The notes below the pieces were generated by a model that had not been told where the DNA came from, did not search any database, and was given only the letters and a program-made list of their open reading frames with translations. Made by a program: the position numbers and the translations under genes. Shown here piece by piece: positions 1-9,752 of a DNA stretch of 64,000 nt. Numbering within the stretch: position 1 is the first letter of the stretch; each line of letters starts with the position of its first letter. The stretch comes from a bacterium (GTDB lineage Bacteria > Oederibacteriota > CAKKQC01), in the NCBI GenBank assembly GCA_919901855.1, contig CAKKQC010000022.1, positions 94,251-158,250 on the forward strand. The letters are read 5' to 3'.

Positions 1-129
1 GGGGAGTTCGTGATCGAGGGCATCAAGACCAACATCCCGTTCATGCGCGAGGTCGTCAACAGCGAGACCTTCCGGCGCGGCGTATACTCGACCCGCTTCC
101 TCGAGCACTTCCGGTTGACCGAGGTCTGA
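1..129 (+). CDS. accC: Biotin carboxylase, C-terminal end (partial)
   Basis: This is the last 42 codons of a gene that enters from the left edge. The frame reads GEFVIEGIKTNIPFMREVV and ends GVYSTRFLEHFRLTEV. This matches the C-terminus of the ATP-grasp biotin carboxylase subunit of acetyl-CoA carboxylase, where the family has VIEGIKTxIPxH and GxYDTxFLE. The enzyme carboxylates biotin on AccB in the first step of fatty-acid synthesis. The catalytic core lies outside the window, so a pyruvate or propionyl-CoA carboxylase subunit cannot be excluded. Confidence 0.8.
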   Translation, partial: GEFVIEGIKTNIPFMREVVNSETFRRGVYSTRFLEHFRLTEV

Positions 130-146
130 CGCCGGAGCCCGACGGC

Positions 147-575
147 ATGCCGTCCACGCGCCGCCTCGACCAGGGTCTCCTGCGCATGCTCGACGCCAAC
201 CTCAACCGGGCCTCCGAGGGGCTTCGCGCCGCCGAAGACGTGCTCCGGTTCGTCCGGCTCGACGCGAAGCGGAGCGGGGAAGCGCGGGCCCTGCGACACC
301 TCGTCCGCCGCACGGTCCTCGGGGTCATCCCGGCCGGCCATCTGCTGGAGGCCCGCGACAGCGCGCACGATCCGGGGCGCGGCCGCTGGCAGGCGGCCCG
401 CCGGTCGACGCGGGAGCTCCTGGCCGCTAATCTGCGCCGGGCGCAGGAAAGCGCCCGGGTATTGGAGGAGGGTCTGCGCCTTGCGGGGCGTCCGGCGGCC
501 GTGCGCGCCATGCAGGCGGTCCGATACCGGCTCTACCGCCTCGAATCGGCGGCCGCGTCCGTCCCCCGGCGGTGA
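147..575 (+). CDS. ThiD2-type thiamin domain protein
   Basis: A 142-residue protein. The core LDANLNRASEGLRAAEDVLRF and the later ESARVLEEGLRLAGRP segment match the ThiD2 domain, usually found fused to the N-terminus of thiamine phosphate synthase. In the literature this domain is proposed to stand in for HMP-P kinase ThiD. Here it is a separate protein whose TGA stop overlaps the GTG start of thiE (GTGA), so the two are translationally coupled. It starts at ATG 147, only 17 bases after accC, so no TPP riboswitch fits between them. Identity rests on the characteristic NxNRAxEGLR motif; the biochemical role is from the family. Confidence 0.75.
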   Translation: MPSTRRLDQGLLRMLDANLNRASEGLRAAEDVLRFVRLDAKRSGEARALRHLVRRTVLGVIPAGHLLEARDSAHDPGRGRWQAARRSTRELLAANLRRAQESARVLEEGLRLAGRPAAVRAMQAVRYRLYRLESAAASVPRR

Positions 576-1240
576 CGCCTCGCCGGGCAGCCACTCGCCG
601 GCTGGCGGCGACGGGTGTCTACGCGATCCTCGGGGGTCTTCCCCCGCGCGGGCTGGTGTCGGTGGCGAGGCGGCTGCGCCGCGGGGGTATTCGCGTCTTC
701 CAGCTCCGGCTCAAACACGCTCGGGACCGCGACATCCTCCGGATTGCGGGGGACCTGCGGCGGGCTCTGGGCGGCTGCACCCTGGTGCTGAACGACCGGT
801 GCGACTTGGCGGGGGCCGCGGGCGTCGACGGAGTCCATCTCGGGCAGGACGACCTGCCGCTTTACGAGGCCCGTCGTCTGCTGGGCCCCGGGGTCTGGAT
901 CGGGCTCTCGGCGGGCACGCCCGCGGAGGTCGCCCAGGCGGTGGAGGAGCATCCGGACTACATCAGTCTAGGCCCGGCCTATGCGACGCGCACGAAACGG
1001 GACGCGGGGCCGGCGCTGGGCGGCAGGGGGTTCCGGCGGCTGGCGGGCCTGGCCGGCCGGGATCGACCGCTACTTGCAGTCGGGGGTGTCCGCCCCGATA
1101 ATGTGGGAGACCTGATTGGGAACGGCGCGACGGCGGTCGCCGCGGCCTCGTGGCTGACGAGGGCGGCGGACCCCGAAGGCGCGGCCCGGCGGTTGATGGA
1201 AGCGGTGTCGGCTGCTCGCAGGAGCCGGCGCGGCGTCTAA
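572..1240 (+). CDS. thiE: Thiamine phosphate synthase
   Basis: 222 residues, the normal size of the ThiE TIM barrel that joins HMP-PP and thiazole phosphate into thiamine phosphate. Visible family motifs are FQLRLK near residue 40, LNDRCDLAGAAGVDGVHLGQ near residues 70-90 (diphosphate and substrate loops), LGPAYATRTKRDAG near 130-145 and VGGVRPDN near 170. It starts at GTG 572, overlapping the thiD2 stop. Together the pair equals the fused ThiD2-ThiE protein of other bacteria. The N-terminus is slightly extended and Arg-rich. Confidence 0.9.
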   Translation: MTPRRAATRRLAATGVYAILGGLPPRGLVSVARRLRRGGIRVFQLRLKHARDRDILRIAGDLRRALGGCTLVLNDRCDLAGAAGVDGVHLGQDDLPLYEARRLLGPGVWIGLSAGTPAEVAQAVEEHPDYISLGPAYATRTKRDAGPALGGRGFRRLAGLAGRDRPLLAVGGVRPDNVGDLIGNGATAVAAASWLTRAADPEGAARRLMEAVSAARRSRRGV

Positions 1241-1261
1241 CAGGAGAAACGGAGGCAGCGA

Positions 1262-1462
1262 ATGGAAATCGTCAACTCGATTCTGATCTCCGCGATGGTC
1301 ATCCTGCTCGTGCTCGCGATCGGGCAGTTGCTCAAGGAGACGCAGAAGCTCAAGGAGAACGCGGGGACCCTGGCGGGCCTCGTGATCTGGCTCCTCGTGG
1401 TCGTGGCCATCGGATTTCAGGAACTGCCCTGGCTCAGGAAGCTCATCGAAAAGAAACCCTGA
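1262..1462 (+). CDS. Small two-helix membrane protein
   Basis: 66 residues beginning MEIVNSILISAMVILLVLAI, with one hydrophobic segment at residues 5-21 and a second at about 39-56 (LAGLVIWLLVVVAIGF) separated by a charged KETQKLKEN linker. A GGAGAAACGGAGG region precedes ATG 1262. It lies between thiE and the pilin gene, 11 bases before the latter, so it may be an accessory of the pilus operon. I do not recognise a named family. Confidence 0.6.
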   Translation: MEIVNSILISAMVILLVLAIGQLLKETQKLKENAGTLAGLVIWLLVVVAIGFQELPWLRKLIEKKP

Positions 1463-1473
1463 AGGAGGAGCCC

Positions 1474-1695
1474 GTGCGCACGAACCGGTCCGCCCTGCTT
1501 TCGCGTCGCGGTCAGCATGGTCAGCGAGCCCAATATGGGCAAAGCCTCACGGAGTACGCGCTCATCGTCGTCCTGGTGGCGATCGTCGCGCTCGCGGCCG
1601 TGAAGCTGTTCGGCAAGCAGATCAAGGGACTCTTCGAGGGTGCCTCAAAGGAGATCTCGCAGGGCACGAAGGACACGCCGGTCAAGGTGCCCTGA
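1474..1695 (+). CDS. Flp/Fap-type pilin (class III prepilin)
   Basis: 73 residues from GTG 1474, preceded by AAGGAGGAG at 1462-1470. The segment GQSLTEYALIVVLVAIVAL has the class III prepilin signature: a Gly cleavage site followed by Glu at +5 and Tyr at +6, then a hydrophobic helix. The remaining tail is short and charged (KQIKGLFEGASKEISQGTKD), as in Flp pilins. The prepilin peptidase and TadE-like genes follow directly. A longer open frame upstream is ignored because it overlaps thiE and lacks a ribosome site. Confidence 0.8.
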   Translation: MRTNRSALLSRRGQHGQRAQYGQSLTEYALIVVLVAIVALAAVKLFGKQIKGLFEGASKEISQGTKDTPVKVP

Positions 1696-1751
1696 CGCCG
1701 AGGTGGGACGAGCGTCCCGCCCGCGACGTCGAGCGCCCAGACCCCAGCCCC

Positions 1752-2285
1752 TTGCCGCACAGCCTCGAGGCTCTCCGCCACGCGCTCTTCCTCGCGCTGC
1801 TCCTTGCCAGCGCGATCACGGATATGTACGAGCGCCGCATCTACAACGCCTTCACCTACCCGGCCATCAGTGCCGGACTCCTGCTGGCCCTGCTTGCGGG
1901 GGGGCACGCCTTTCTGGAGTCGGCCGGGGGCGCGTGCCTCGCCGCGGCCCTGCTCTATCCGCTGTGCCGCGCGGGGGGCATGGGGCTCGGCGACCTCAAG
2001 CTCCTGGCCGCCGTCGGCGCGCTGGAGGGAGTGGAGACGGGGTCGGCGGCTCTCCTGGCGAGCGCCGTCGTGGGCGGCATGATCGCGATCGTGCTCGCGG
2101 TCCGGCGCGGGGTCTTCCTTGCCACGCTCGCCCGGTCCTTCCGGGTGCCCGCGGCGATCGCCCGCTCGTTCGCGGGGCGGCGGATCCGGACGCTCAACCC
2201 GGCGCATCCCGGGGACGCCATTCCGTACGGGGTCGCCGTCGCGGTGGGGTCGATCGTGGCCTGGCGGTGGCACTGGCCGTGGTGA
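1752..2285 (+). CDS. Type IV prepilin peptidase (TadV/CpaA-like)
   Basis: 177 residues, multi-pass membrane aspartyl protease of family A24. The two catalytic aspartates are visible: D24 in the ITDMYERRIYN segment and D81 in the GLGD motif. The length is that of the short TadV/CpaA enzymes that lack the methylase domain. The start is TTG 1752; no in-frame ATG or GTG precedes the first conserved helix. It should process the adjacent pilin and probably the TadE-like protein. Its stop overlaps the next start. Confidence 0.82.
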   Translation: MPHSLEALRHALFLALLLASAITDMYERRIYNAFTYPAISAGLLLALLAGGHAFLESAGGACLAAALLYPLCRAGGMGLGDLKLLAAVGALEGVETGSAALLASAVVGGMIAIVLAVRRGVFLATLARSFRVPAAIARSFAGRRIRTLNPAHPGDAIPYGVAVAVGSIVAWRWHWPW

Positions 2286-2683
2286 GGCGCCGCGAATCCG
2301 GGCAGGTCCTCGCGGAAGTCGCCGTCGTCCTGCCCGCCCTTACCCTCCTTATCCTCGGGAGCCTGCAGGCTGGTCTGTTGGGGTACGCGGCTATCGTCGC
2401 GCGCGAGGCGGCCTTCCGCGGCCTGCGCGCGGCGGCCGTTGCCGCGCCCGCCAAACGCGACCAGGTGGCCAAGTTCGAGGCCGCCGTGGCGGTCGCGACG
2501 GCGCCGGGATTGTCGCTGGCGGGCGTGGTCGTGCGCGAGTCCGTGGCCAGGTTCCCGCGCGCGGCGGCCAACGTCCGGCGGCTGGAGCTCGTGGTCCGGG
2601 TGGGTGCGCCGCGGCTGGTCCCCGCGCGCATCGCGTGGGTGGCCGAGGGACGCGCGATCCTTCCGATGGAGCCGTCCTGGTAG
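2282..2683 (+). CDS. TadE-like pilus assembly protein
   Basis: 133 residues. The N-terminus RRRESGQVLAEVAVVLPALTLL is typical of TadE minor pseudopilins: a positively charged start, then Gly-Gln and Glu ahead of one hydrophobic helix. The rest is a small periplasmic domain without other motifs. It starts at GTG 2282 in a GTGA overlap with the peptidase gene; GTG 2279 is an alternative one codon upstream. Family assignment rests on the N-terminal helix and the neighbours. Confidence 0.65.
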   Translation: MRRRESGQVLAEVAVVLPALTLLILGSLQAGLLGYAAIVAREAAFRGLRAAAVAAPAKRDQVAKFEAAVAVATAPGLSLAGVVVRESVARFPRAAANVRRLELVVRVGAPRLVPARIAWVAEGRAILPMEPSW

Positions 2684-3834
2684 TGGCGCGGCGTCGCGAT
2701 CCGGAGGCTGGTCAGGTTCTGCCCTGGGCAGCCGGCGGGCTCGTGGTCGCCGCCCTGGTCGCGCTCCTGGTCGTCCGGGTGGCGCACGACCGGTGGGAAC
2801 GCGTGCGGTGGCAGACGGCGGCCGACGCGACGGCGCTGTCGACCGCGACGTCGTACGCGCGGGGACTCAACCTCGCTGCCGCGTCGAACCAGGTCCTGCT
2901 AGCCGCCGCGATCACGGACCTGGCGCTCAAGGCCCTGGGGGTGGGGGCGGTCCAGAAGGCGGTGGGGAAGACGGCTGGGGCGATGGGCCTGAAGGGGCCC
3001 ACTAGCTTCACCGACGTGGTCACCCAGCTTCAGGATCTCTGGGCGGGCACGTGGCTCCGGGTGCCGCCCGGGGGCGTGCCGGCCGCGCCCGCCGGATTCG
3101 CGCCCCTGATGATGGAAGCCACGGCCGTCGCCGTCGGGCGCGCGAACGGACTGTTGGTCGTGCCGCTGTGGAACGGGCGCCGCGGGCCGGGGGCGGCCGT
3201 GCCCGACCTCAATCTGCGCCGGGCGACGGCGGCCGATGTGATGGCGGAGCTGGGCCGGACGACGACGACGGTCGAATCCGGCACCAGGAAGGAGACCCGG
3301 TACTCGTACCAACCGGAGTCAGGCGGGAGACGCGTGGAGGTGCCTCCCCAGGAAGTCGAGCGGATCAGGTACCGGGACGAGCGGGGGCGCTGGGTGGAGA
3401 GATCGAGGATCAGGGGGCGCGAGGGCAACCTGGCGGGCAAGTTCCTGCACGTCGAGAAGGTGGCGACGAAGGCGCTCAAGGCCCTCGACTTCCCGCTGCC
3501 CCTGGTCGAGCGGGAGCCGGCCCACCGGGTCGTGATCGTCGGCCGGCCCTGCGCCACGAACCAGCCGGGCGCGCGAAGGGTAGTAGTGGCGGCGGCGGAG
3601 GTCGGCGGCGGCGCGGTCTTCAACGCCGCCTTCGGGGACCCCTCCTACGACGTTCGGCTGGCGGAACCCCCGGGCGGACTCGCGGCCGACGCGGACGTCC
3701 TGCGCCTCCTCGCTTCGCCGGGCCTCCTCCGCGCGTGGATCGTCCGGTCCGCCGCGACGATGGTCTCGGACTACTTCCGGGCCGGAGTTTGCGACAAGTT
3801 GACTGCCGGGTTGCCGGGCCTGGGATCGCGGTAG
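2683..3834 (+). CDS. TadG-like (Tad domain) pilus-associated protein
   Basis: 383 residues from GTG 2683, which shares a base with the TAG stop of the TadE gene. The start RRRDPEAGQVLPWAAGGLVV resembles the Tad/TadG N-terminal helix (GQxLxW). A TAADATALSTATSYA stretch follows, also typical of TadG proteins (AADAAALAGA). Residues after about 70 form a large exported domain of unknown function. The operon lacks TadA ATPase, TadB/TadC platform and RcpA secretin genes in this window, so those must be elsewhere if the pilus is functional. Confidence 0.55.
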   Translation: MARRRDPEAGQVLPWAAGGLVVAALVALLVVRVAHDRWERVRWQTAADATALSTATSYARGLNLAAASNQVLLAAAITDLALKALGVGAVQKAVGKTAGAMGLKGPTSFTDVVTQLQDLWAGTWLRVPPGGVPAAPAGFAPLMMEATAVAVGRANGLLVVPLWNGRRGPGAAVPDLNLRRATAADVMAELGRTTTTVESGTRKETRYSYQPESGGRRVEVPPQEVERIRYRDERGRWVERSRIRGREGNLAGKFLHVEKVATKALKALDFPLPLVEREPAHRVVIVGRPCATNQPGARRVVVAAAEVGGGAVFNAAFGDPSYDVRLAEPPGGLAADADVLRLLASPGLLRAWIVRSAATMVSDYFRAGVCDKLTAGLPGLGSR

Positions 3835-3842
3835 AGGATCCG

Positions 3843-5930
3843 ATGGCGTCCTGCCTGCTCTTCCTCGTCACGTGGTGTGTGTGCGTGCTGACCTGCTGTC
3901 CCACGGTCTCGTACGACGACACGGGGGAGTTCTGCGTCGCCGCGCTCCAGCTCGGCGTGCCGCATCCGCCCGGCTATCCCTTGTACGTCCAGCTCATGGC
4001 GCTGGGGCGCCATCTCCCCGTGGGGTCCTTCGCTTTCCGCCTCAACCTGATGGGTGGGCTCTGGGCCGCGTTCGCCGCGGTCGCGCTACTCTCCTTATGG
4101 AAGCGATTGGGCCGGGGGCCCGCGATCGCGGGCGCGGCGGCGTCGCTCGCGGCGGTCTTCGCCGCCGGGCCGTGGAGCCAGGCCACCACCGCGAAGGGGG
4201 GCGTGTATCTGCTCAACGCCGCGCTCGCCGCCGGGGTGCTCATGCCGGCGCGCGCCGAGTTCGGCGCGGCGGGACGGGCGGCGGCGGCGGGACTGCTCGT
4301 GGGCGTGGCGTTTGCGAACCACTGGATGACCGCGGCCGCGCTGCTGCCCGCCCTCGCGATTCAGCTCTCGACGCCGGTCGCCGTCCCGGGGGGGCGCCGC
4401 GCCGGGCTCGCGGCGGTCGCCTTCGCGCTGGGCGTCTCGGTCTACGTCACCCTCCCCCTGCTCGCGAGCCGCCAGCCCTTCCTGAACTGGAGCTCGACCG
4501 AACGGGCGGGCGGGTTCGCGTTCTCCGTGGGGCGGCGCCAGTACCAGGGCGCGGCGGCGGGCGAGACGGCGGCCCCCATCGGGGACCGGATCGCGGCGAT
4601 CGGAGGGGCGCTGGCCGGCGCGGGGCCCGTCGCGCTCCTGCTGCCCCTCGCGGCGGCCGGCGTCGCCGCTCTGGCCGTGGCCGGGCCGCGGGAAGCGCTT
4701 TCTGTGGGGGGCGTGCTCCTGTCGTTGTATGCCGGCCTCCTTGCCTACGGTCCCCTGCGCGCCGGGGCGCCCTGGTACTTCGAGATCTTCTCCGTGACGG
4801 GCACCGCGCTCGTGACCTGGCTCGCCTTCGCCGGCCTCGCCGCCCTCGCCGGATGGACAGCCGGCCGGGCAGCACGGGGGCGAGCCGGGCCGGCAGCCGC
4901 GAGCGCGGTGGCGGCCGTCGCGGTCGCGTTCGCCCTGCTCGCGGTGAGGGCCGGCCCGGCGCGCTGGCGCGCGTGCGACCGGTCGCACGAGTACGCGACC
5001 TGGGATCTCGCCGTGAACCTCGACGCGCAGACCGCCGGGCGGGGGCTCCTCTTCGCGAACAGCGACGTGGTCGTCTTCGGCAACTGGTACCACTGGCTCG
5101 TCGAGGGGCGCCGGCGCGGGGCGGTCGTGGTGCCCGCTCCGCTTCTGCCCATGCCGTGGGTGCCGCGGGGGTTCACCTCCGCGATCGCCGGCCTCAGGGC
5201 CCCCTTGCCGCTTCCGACGGCCGGGGCCGAGGCGATCCCGGCGCTCATGCGCGCGTGGGAGCAGGGCAACCGGTCGCGGTTCTCTACCTACACGTTCACG
5301 ACCGACGTCTCGCGGGCCACCTGGCCCGAGGGGAAGGCGCGACCTGGGGAGGGGATCGTTCGCCTGGTAGAGCACGGGTGGGTGTACCGTGTCCTGCGCG
5401 GAGAGGCCGCCAGGAAGGAGGTGCCCGCGGTTAGCGCAGTACGTGCGCTCCGCCTGCGCGGCATGTACGACGGGGAGATCGCGCGCGAACCGCGGAAGTT
5501 CGCCACGTTCCAGCCCATCGGCTTCAGCGGTCTGCTCACGATGGGCTCAGTTGCGGACGCAGCTGTCGGGGTTTCGGGTCCGAAGGGCCCCTCAACCCCG
5601 CGGCGCGGGACGCGGTGGGCGTTGGAGCGGGCGCGGGGGATGGCCCGATCAGATGACGATTTGTCACGGGTGGAGTCCGGTTTGGCCGCGCTCGCGGCGC
5701 AGGAAGGGCGGTACGCGGACGCGGTCGTGCGGTTCGAGCGCGCGGAAAGCCTGTCGCCATCGCCATCGATTCTCATGAACCTCGTCATGCTCCGCCTTCG
5801 TCTGGGTCAGGACCGCGAAGCGGCGGCTGCGGCGAAAAGGCTGATGCACGAGGCGCCGAACAGCGAAGAGGGCCGGTCAGCCGCGCTCCTGCTCCAGCGG
5901 CTTGAGCGGCGGGGGCGCGCTGCGCGATAA
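3843..5930 (+). CDS. DUF2723 multi-pass membrane protein
   Basis: 695 residues with about ten hydrophobic helices up to residue 375, then a soluble C-terminal part. The first loop, SYDDTGEFCVAALQLGVPHP, followed by PGYPLYVQ is the hallmark of the DUF2723 family. That family is related to protein O-mannosyltransferase-like enzymes and eukaryotic TMEM260; the acidic DDTGE loop would be the catalytic region by analogy with GT-C transferases. The last 90 residues (RYADAVVRFERAESLSPS) look like TPR repeats. ATG 3843 begins just after the TadG-like gene. The acceptor and sugar donor are unknown. Confidence 0.75.
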   Translation: MASCLLFLVTWCVCVLTCCPTVSYDDTGEFCVAALQLGVPHPPGYPLYVQLMALGRHLPVGSFAFRLNLMGGLWAAFAAVALLSLWKRLGRGPAIAGAAASLAAVFAAGPWSQATTAKGGVYLLNAALAAGVLMPARAEFGAAGRAAAAGLLVGVAFANHWMTAAALLPALAIQLSTPVAVPGGRRAGLAAVAFALGVSVYVTLPLLASRQPFLNWSSTERAGGFAFSVGRRQYQGAAAGETAAPIGDRIAAIGGALAGAGPVALLLPLAAAGVAALAVAGPREALSVGGVLLSLYAGLLAYGPLRAGAPWYFEIFSVTGTALVTWLAFAGLAALAGWTAGRAARGRAGPAAASAVAAVAVAFALLAVRAGPARWRACDRSHEYATWDLAVNLDAQTAGRGLLFANSDVVVFGNWYHWLVEGRRRGAVVVPAPLLPMPWVPRGFTSAIAGLRAPLPLPTAGAEAIPALMRAWEQGNRSRFSTYTFTTDVSRATWPEGKARPGEGIVRLVEHGWVYRVLRGEAARKEVPAVSAVRALRLRGMYDGEIAREPRKFATFQPIGFSGLLTMGSVADAAVGVSGPKGPSTPRRGTRWALERARGMARSDDDLSRVESGLAALAAQEGRYADAVVRFERAESLSPSPSILMNLVMLRLRLGQDREAAAAAKRLMHEAPNSEEGRSAALLLQRLERRGRAAR

Positions 5931-5931
5931 T
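5902..5931 (+). promoter_or_regulatory. Sigma-70-type promoter of the glycolysis operon
   Basis: TTGAGC at 5902-5907 and GATAAT at 5926-5931 are separated by 18 bases and overlap the end of the DUF2723 gene. The predicted leader to the gap start is about 70 bases. It contains a short CGCGAG/CTCGCG inverted repeat near 5963-5976 and ends in the ribosome site GGAGGGG. Confidence 0.5.
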
Positions 5932-6005
5932 ATCGCGGTCCGTATGCGGTCGAGAAGCCTATCGCGAGGTCTCGCGGGACCCGCGCAACAAGTGGAGGGG
6001 AAATC

Positions 6006-7028
<1,023 letters not shown>

Positions 7029-7040
7029 GGCCGGACTCCG

Positions 7041-8243
7041 ATGCCCGGCTCGCTGGACAAGCTCAGCGTCGAGGATCTCAAGGTCGAAGGCAGGCGCGTG
7101 TTGCTGCGGGTGGACTTCAACGTCCCGCTCGATGAGAAGGGGGCCGTCACCGACGACACCCGGATCAGGGAGTCCCTGCCGACGATCAAGTTCCTGGTGG
7201 AGCACAAGGCGCGGTTGATCGTGGTGGCCCACATGGGCCGGCCCAAGGGGAAACCCTCGGAGAAGCTCCGGCTCGACCCCGCGGCGAAGAAGCTCGGGGA
7301 CCTGCTGGGGATGCCGGTCAGGAAGATCAACGTGGTCGTCGGCCCCGAGGCGACGGCGGCGGCGCAGGCCCTCAAGGACGGCGAGATCCTGATGCTCGAG
7401 AATGTCCGGTTCGAGCCGGGCGAGGAGAAGAACGACGAGGCGCTGTCGAAGTCGCTGGCGGCGCTCGCGGAGTTGTACGTGAACGACGCGTTCGGGACCG
7501 CGCACCGCGCGCATTCGTCCACGGTGGGGGTGGCGAAGTTCCTGCCGCAGGCCGCCGCGGGATACCTCATGCAGAAGGAGCTCAAGTACCTGGGAGCGGC
7601 CCTCGAGAATCCCGAGCGGCCGTTCACGGCGGTGCTGGGCGGCGCCAAGGTGTCTTCCAAGCTCTCGGTCATCTCCAAGCTGGCCGAGAAGGTGGACAAC
7701 CTCCTGATCGGCGGCGGGATGGCGTACACGTTCCTCCGGGCCATGCACATGAACGTGGGGAAGTCCCTGGTGGAAGAGGATCGCATCAAGGACGCGAAGG
7801 AGATCCTCAAGCTCCTGATCGACCGGGACGTCAAGTGGCTGCTCCCGTTCGACCACGTGATCACGGACAAGCTCGCGGCGGACGGGATCCCGCAGATCGT
7901 CACGCGCGAGGGCATTCCGCCGGACATGATGGCCGTGGACATCGGGCCGAGCACGATCGAGATGTTCGAGAACGTGCTCCGGCAGTCGAAGACGATCCTG
8001 TGGAACGGCCCCATGGGCGTCTTCGAGATCATGCAGTTTTCGACGGGCACCTACCGGATGGCGCTGGCGATATCCGGATGCAAGGGGACGTCGATCGTGG
8101 GCGGCGGCGATTCCGTCGCGGCCATCAACAATCTCGGGATCGCGGGCAAGTTCTCGCACGTCAGCACCGGCGGGGGCGCTTCGCTCGAGTTCCTGGAAGG
8201 CATCGAGCTGCCGGGCCTCGCGGCGCTCACGAACCGGAGGTAA
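7041..8243 (+). CDS. pgk: Phosphoglycerate kinase
   Basis: 400 residues, the normal bacterial size. Substrate-binding motifs [11 protein letters not shown] and TRIRESLPT are at the N-terminus, [12 protein letters not shown] near residue 150, and the nucleotide-binding C-terminal motif [13 protein letters not shown] followed by STGGGASLE near 355-380. It transfers phosphate from 1,3-bisphosphoglycerate to ADP. It lies 12 bases after gap and 9 bases before tpiA. There is no fusion to TPI. Confidence 0.98.
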   Translation: MPGSLDKLSVEDLKVEGRRVLLRVDFNVPLDEKGAVTDDTRIRESLPTIKFLVEHKARLIVVAHMGRPKGKPSEKLRLDPAAKKLGDLLGMPVRKINVVVGPEATAAAQALKDGEILMLENVRFEPGEEKNDEALSKSLAALAELYVNDAFGTAHRAHSSTVGVAKFLPQAAAGYLMQKELKYLGAALENPERPFTAVLGGAKVSSKLSVISKLAEKVDNLLIGGGMAYTFLRAMHMNVGKSLVEEDRIKDAKEILKLLIDRDVKWLLPFDHVITDKLAADGIPQIVTREGIPPDMMAVDIGPSTIEMFENVLRQSKTILWNGPMGVFEIMQFSTGTYRMALAISGCKGTSIVGGGDSVAAINNLGIAGKFSHVSTGGGASLEFLEGIELPGLAALTNRR

Positions 8244-8252
8244 CGACCACAA

Positions 8253-9020
8253 ATGAGCCGTCAACGCATCGCGGCCGCGAACTGGAAAATGTACAAGACC
8301 CGCTCGCAGGCGAAGACCTTCATGGACGCATTCGCGAAGACGGGGCCCTGGACGGGCGCGGCGAAAGTCGTCGTCTGCCCGCCGTTCACGTCGCTCGATG
8401 TGGTGGGGGCGGGGCTGGGCGCTTCCGGCGTCGCGCTGGGGGCCCAGGACTGCCACTGGGAAACCGAAGGCGCGTTCACCGGCGAGGTGGCGACGGCCAT
8501 GCTCAAGGACGCGGGGTGCACGTATGTGATCGTCGGGCACTCGGAGCGCCGCAAGCTCTTCGGGGAGACCGATGAGACGGTCAACAAGAAGCTGCAGGCC
8601 GCGGTCAAGGCGGGGTTGATCCCCATCCTGTGCGTCGGCGAAACGCTCCAGGAGCGCGACGCGGGGAAGACGGAGTCCGTGGTCCGCACGCAGGTCACGG
8701 GGGGACTCGCGGGGTTCGATGCGGCTACGGTCAAGGGATTCGTGATCGCGTACGAGCCCGTCTGGGCCATCGGCACCGGCAAGGTGGCGACGCCCCAGCA
8801 GGCGCAGGAGGTGCACGCCGTCATCCGGAAACTGCTTGCGGACAGAGGCCCCGAAGTCGCGGCCGCGGTGCCCGTACTCTATGGCGGCTCCGTGAAGGCG
8901 GACAACATCGCGGCGTTGATGGCGGGGCCCGATCTTGACGGTGGTCTCGTCGGCGGGGCGGCCCTCGACCCCGTCAGCTTCGCGGCAATCGCCAAGGGCA
9001 TTCAGGAGGCGCAACGATAA
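8253..9020 (+). CDS. tpiA: Triose-phosphate isomerase
   Basis: 255 residues, TIM barrel. Catalytic residues are visible: Lys in AANWKMYK near residue 10, His96 in IVGHSERR and Glu168 in [12 protein letters not shown]. The phosphate-binding YGGSVKADN segment is near residue 210. Third gene of the operon; its TAA stop overlaps the ATG of secG. Confidence 0.98.
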   Translation: MSRQRIAAANWKMYKTRSQAKTFMDAFAKTGPWTGAAKVVVCPPFTSLDVVGAGLGASGVALGAQDCHWETEGAFTGEVATAMLKDAGCTYVIVGHSERRKLFGETDETVNKKLQAAVKAGLIPILCVGETLQERDAGKTESVVRTQVTGGLAGFDAATVKGFVIAYEPVWAIGTGKVATPQQAQEVHAVIRKLLADRGPEVAAAVPVLYGGSVKADNIAALMAGPDLDGGLVGGAALDPVSFAAIAKGIQEAQR

Positions 9021-9328
9021 TGATGACCCTCATGACCATCCTCTACGTGTTCGTCTGCCTGTTGCTCATCGTGGCCGTGCTCATCCAGCAGGGCAAGGGC
9101 TCAGGGATGGGTGCGCTTACGGGAGCGGGACAGACGTGGTTCGGCCCGGCCGGGAGCAAGACCCTCTTGATGAAGATCACGCTCGGACTGGCGGGAGTCT
9201 TCCTCGTGATGGCCGTGATCATGACGCTGGCGGCCACGCGCCGCCCGATGGCGCCTCCGCCTCAGGAAGCGCCTGCGGCCCAGGCGCCGGCCCCGGCATC
9301 AACGCCGGCGCCCGCTCCGGCCAAATAG
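9020..9328 (+). CDS. secG: Preprotein translocase subunit SecG
   Basis: 102 residues with two membrane helices (about residues 1-20 and 53-73) and the conserved loop IQQGKGSGMGALTGAGQTWF. The Ala/Pro-rich tail after residue 80 (PPQEAPAAQAPAPAST) is a common low-complexity extension. SecG assists SecYE in protein export at the inner membrane. Linkage to tpiA is widespread in bacteria. Confidence 0.93.
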   Translation: MMTLMTILYVFVCLLLIVAVLIQQGKGSGMGALTGAGQTWFGPAGSKTLLMKITLGLAGVFLVMAVIMTLAATRRPMAPPPQEAPAAQAPAPASTPAPAPAK

Positions 9329-9341
9329 CCAAGGGATCCCC

Positions 9342-9752
9342 ATGCCGACCTACGACTACGTGTGCGCGTCCTGCGGCACATTCGAAATGTACCAGGGCAT
9401 CAAGGAGACGCCGGTGGCCGCCTGCCCGACCTGCGGCGGCCCGGTCCGCCGCAAGATCGGGACGGGCGGCGGTCTGCTCTTCAAGGGGAGCGGGTTCTAC
9501 GTGACCGACTACCGGTCGAATGCCTACCAGCAGAAGGCGAAGGACGATCATCCGGCCGCGTCGGCTTCGAGTGACGCCAAGGCCGCCCCGCCCGCCTCGG
9601 GGTCCCCGGCCGCACCGGGGGCCGCTCCTGCGACGGGCGGCACGGGCGGGGCCCCTGCGTCCCCGGCCACGGGATCGTCCGCATCGTCAGGCCCCGCCGC
9701 GACTCCGCCGTCGCCGACCGGGTCCTCCCCGGGGGGAGAGAAGACTTCCTGA
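9342..9752 (+). CDS. FmdB-family zinc-ribbon protein
   Basis: 136 residues. The N-terminal 40 residues are an FmdB-type zinc ribbon with Cys8/Cys11 (YVCASC) and Cys28/Cys31 (CPTC), followed by GFYVTDYRS. The last 85 residues are a low-complexity Ala/Ser/Pro/Gly tail. The family is named after a putative regulator of formamidase genes, but its real function is unknown. It lies 13 bases after secG and its TGA stop overlaps the likely start of the next gene. Confidence 0.85.
   Translation: MPTYDYVCASCGTFEMYQGIKETPVAACPTCGGPVRRKIGTGGGLLFKGSGFYVTDYRSNAYQQKAKDDHPAASASSDAKAAPPASGSPAAPGAAPATGGTGGAPASPATGSSASSGPAATPPSPTGSSPGGEKTS

Noticed and set aside
127-150. TPP riboswitch before the thiamin genes
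   Set aside because: Only 17 bases separate the accC stop and the thiD2 start; no room for the aptamer.
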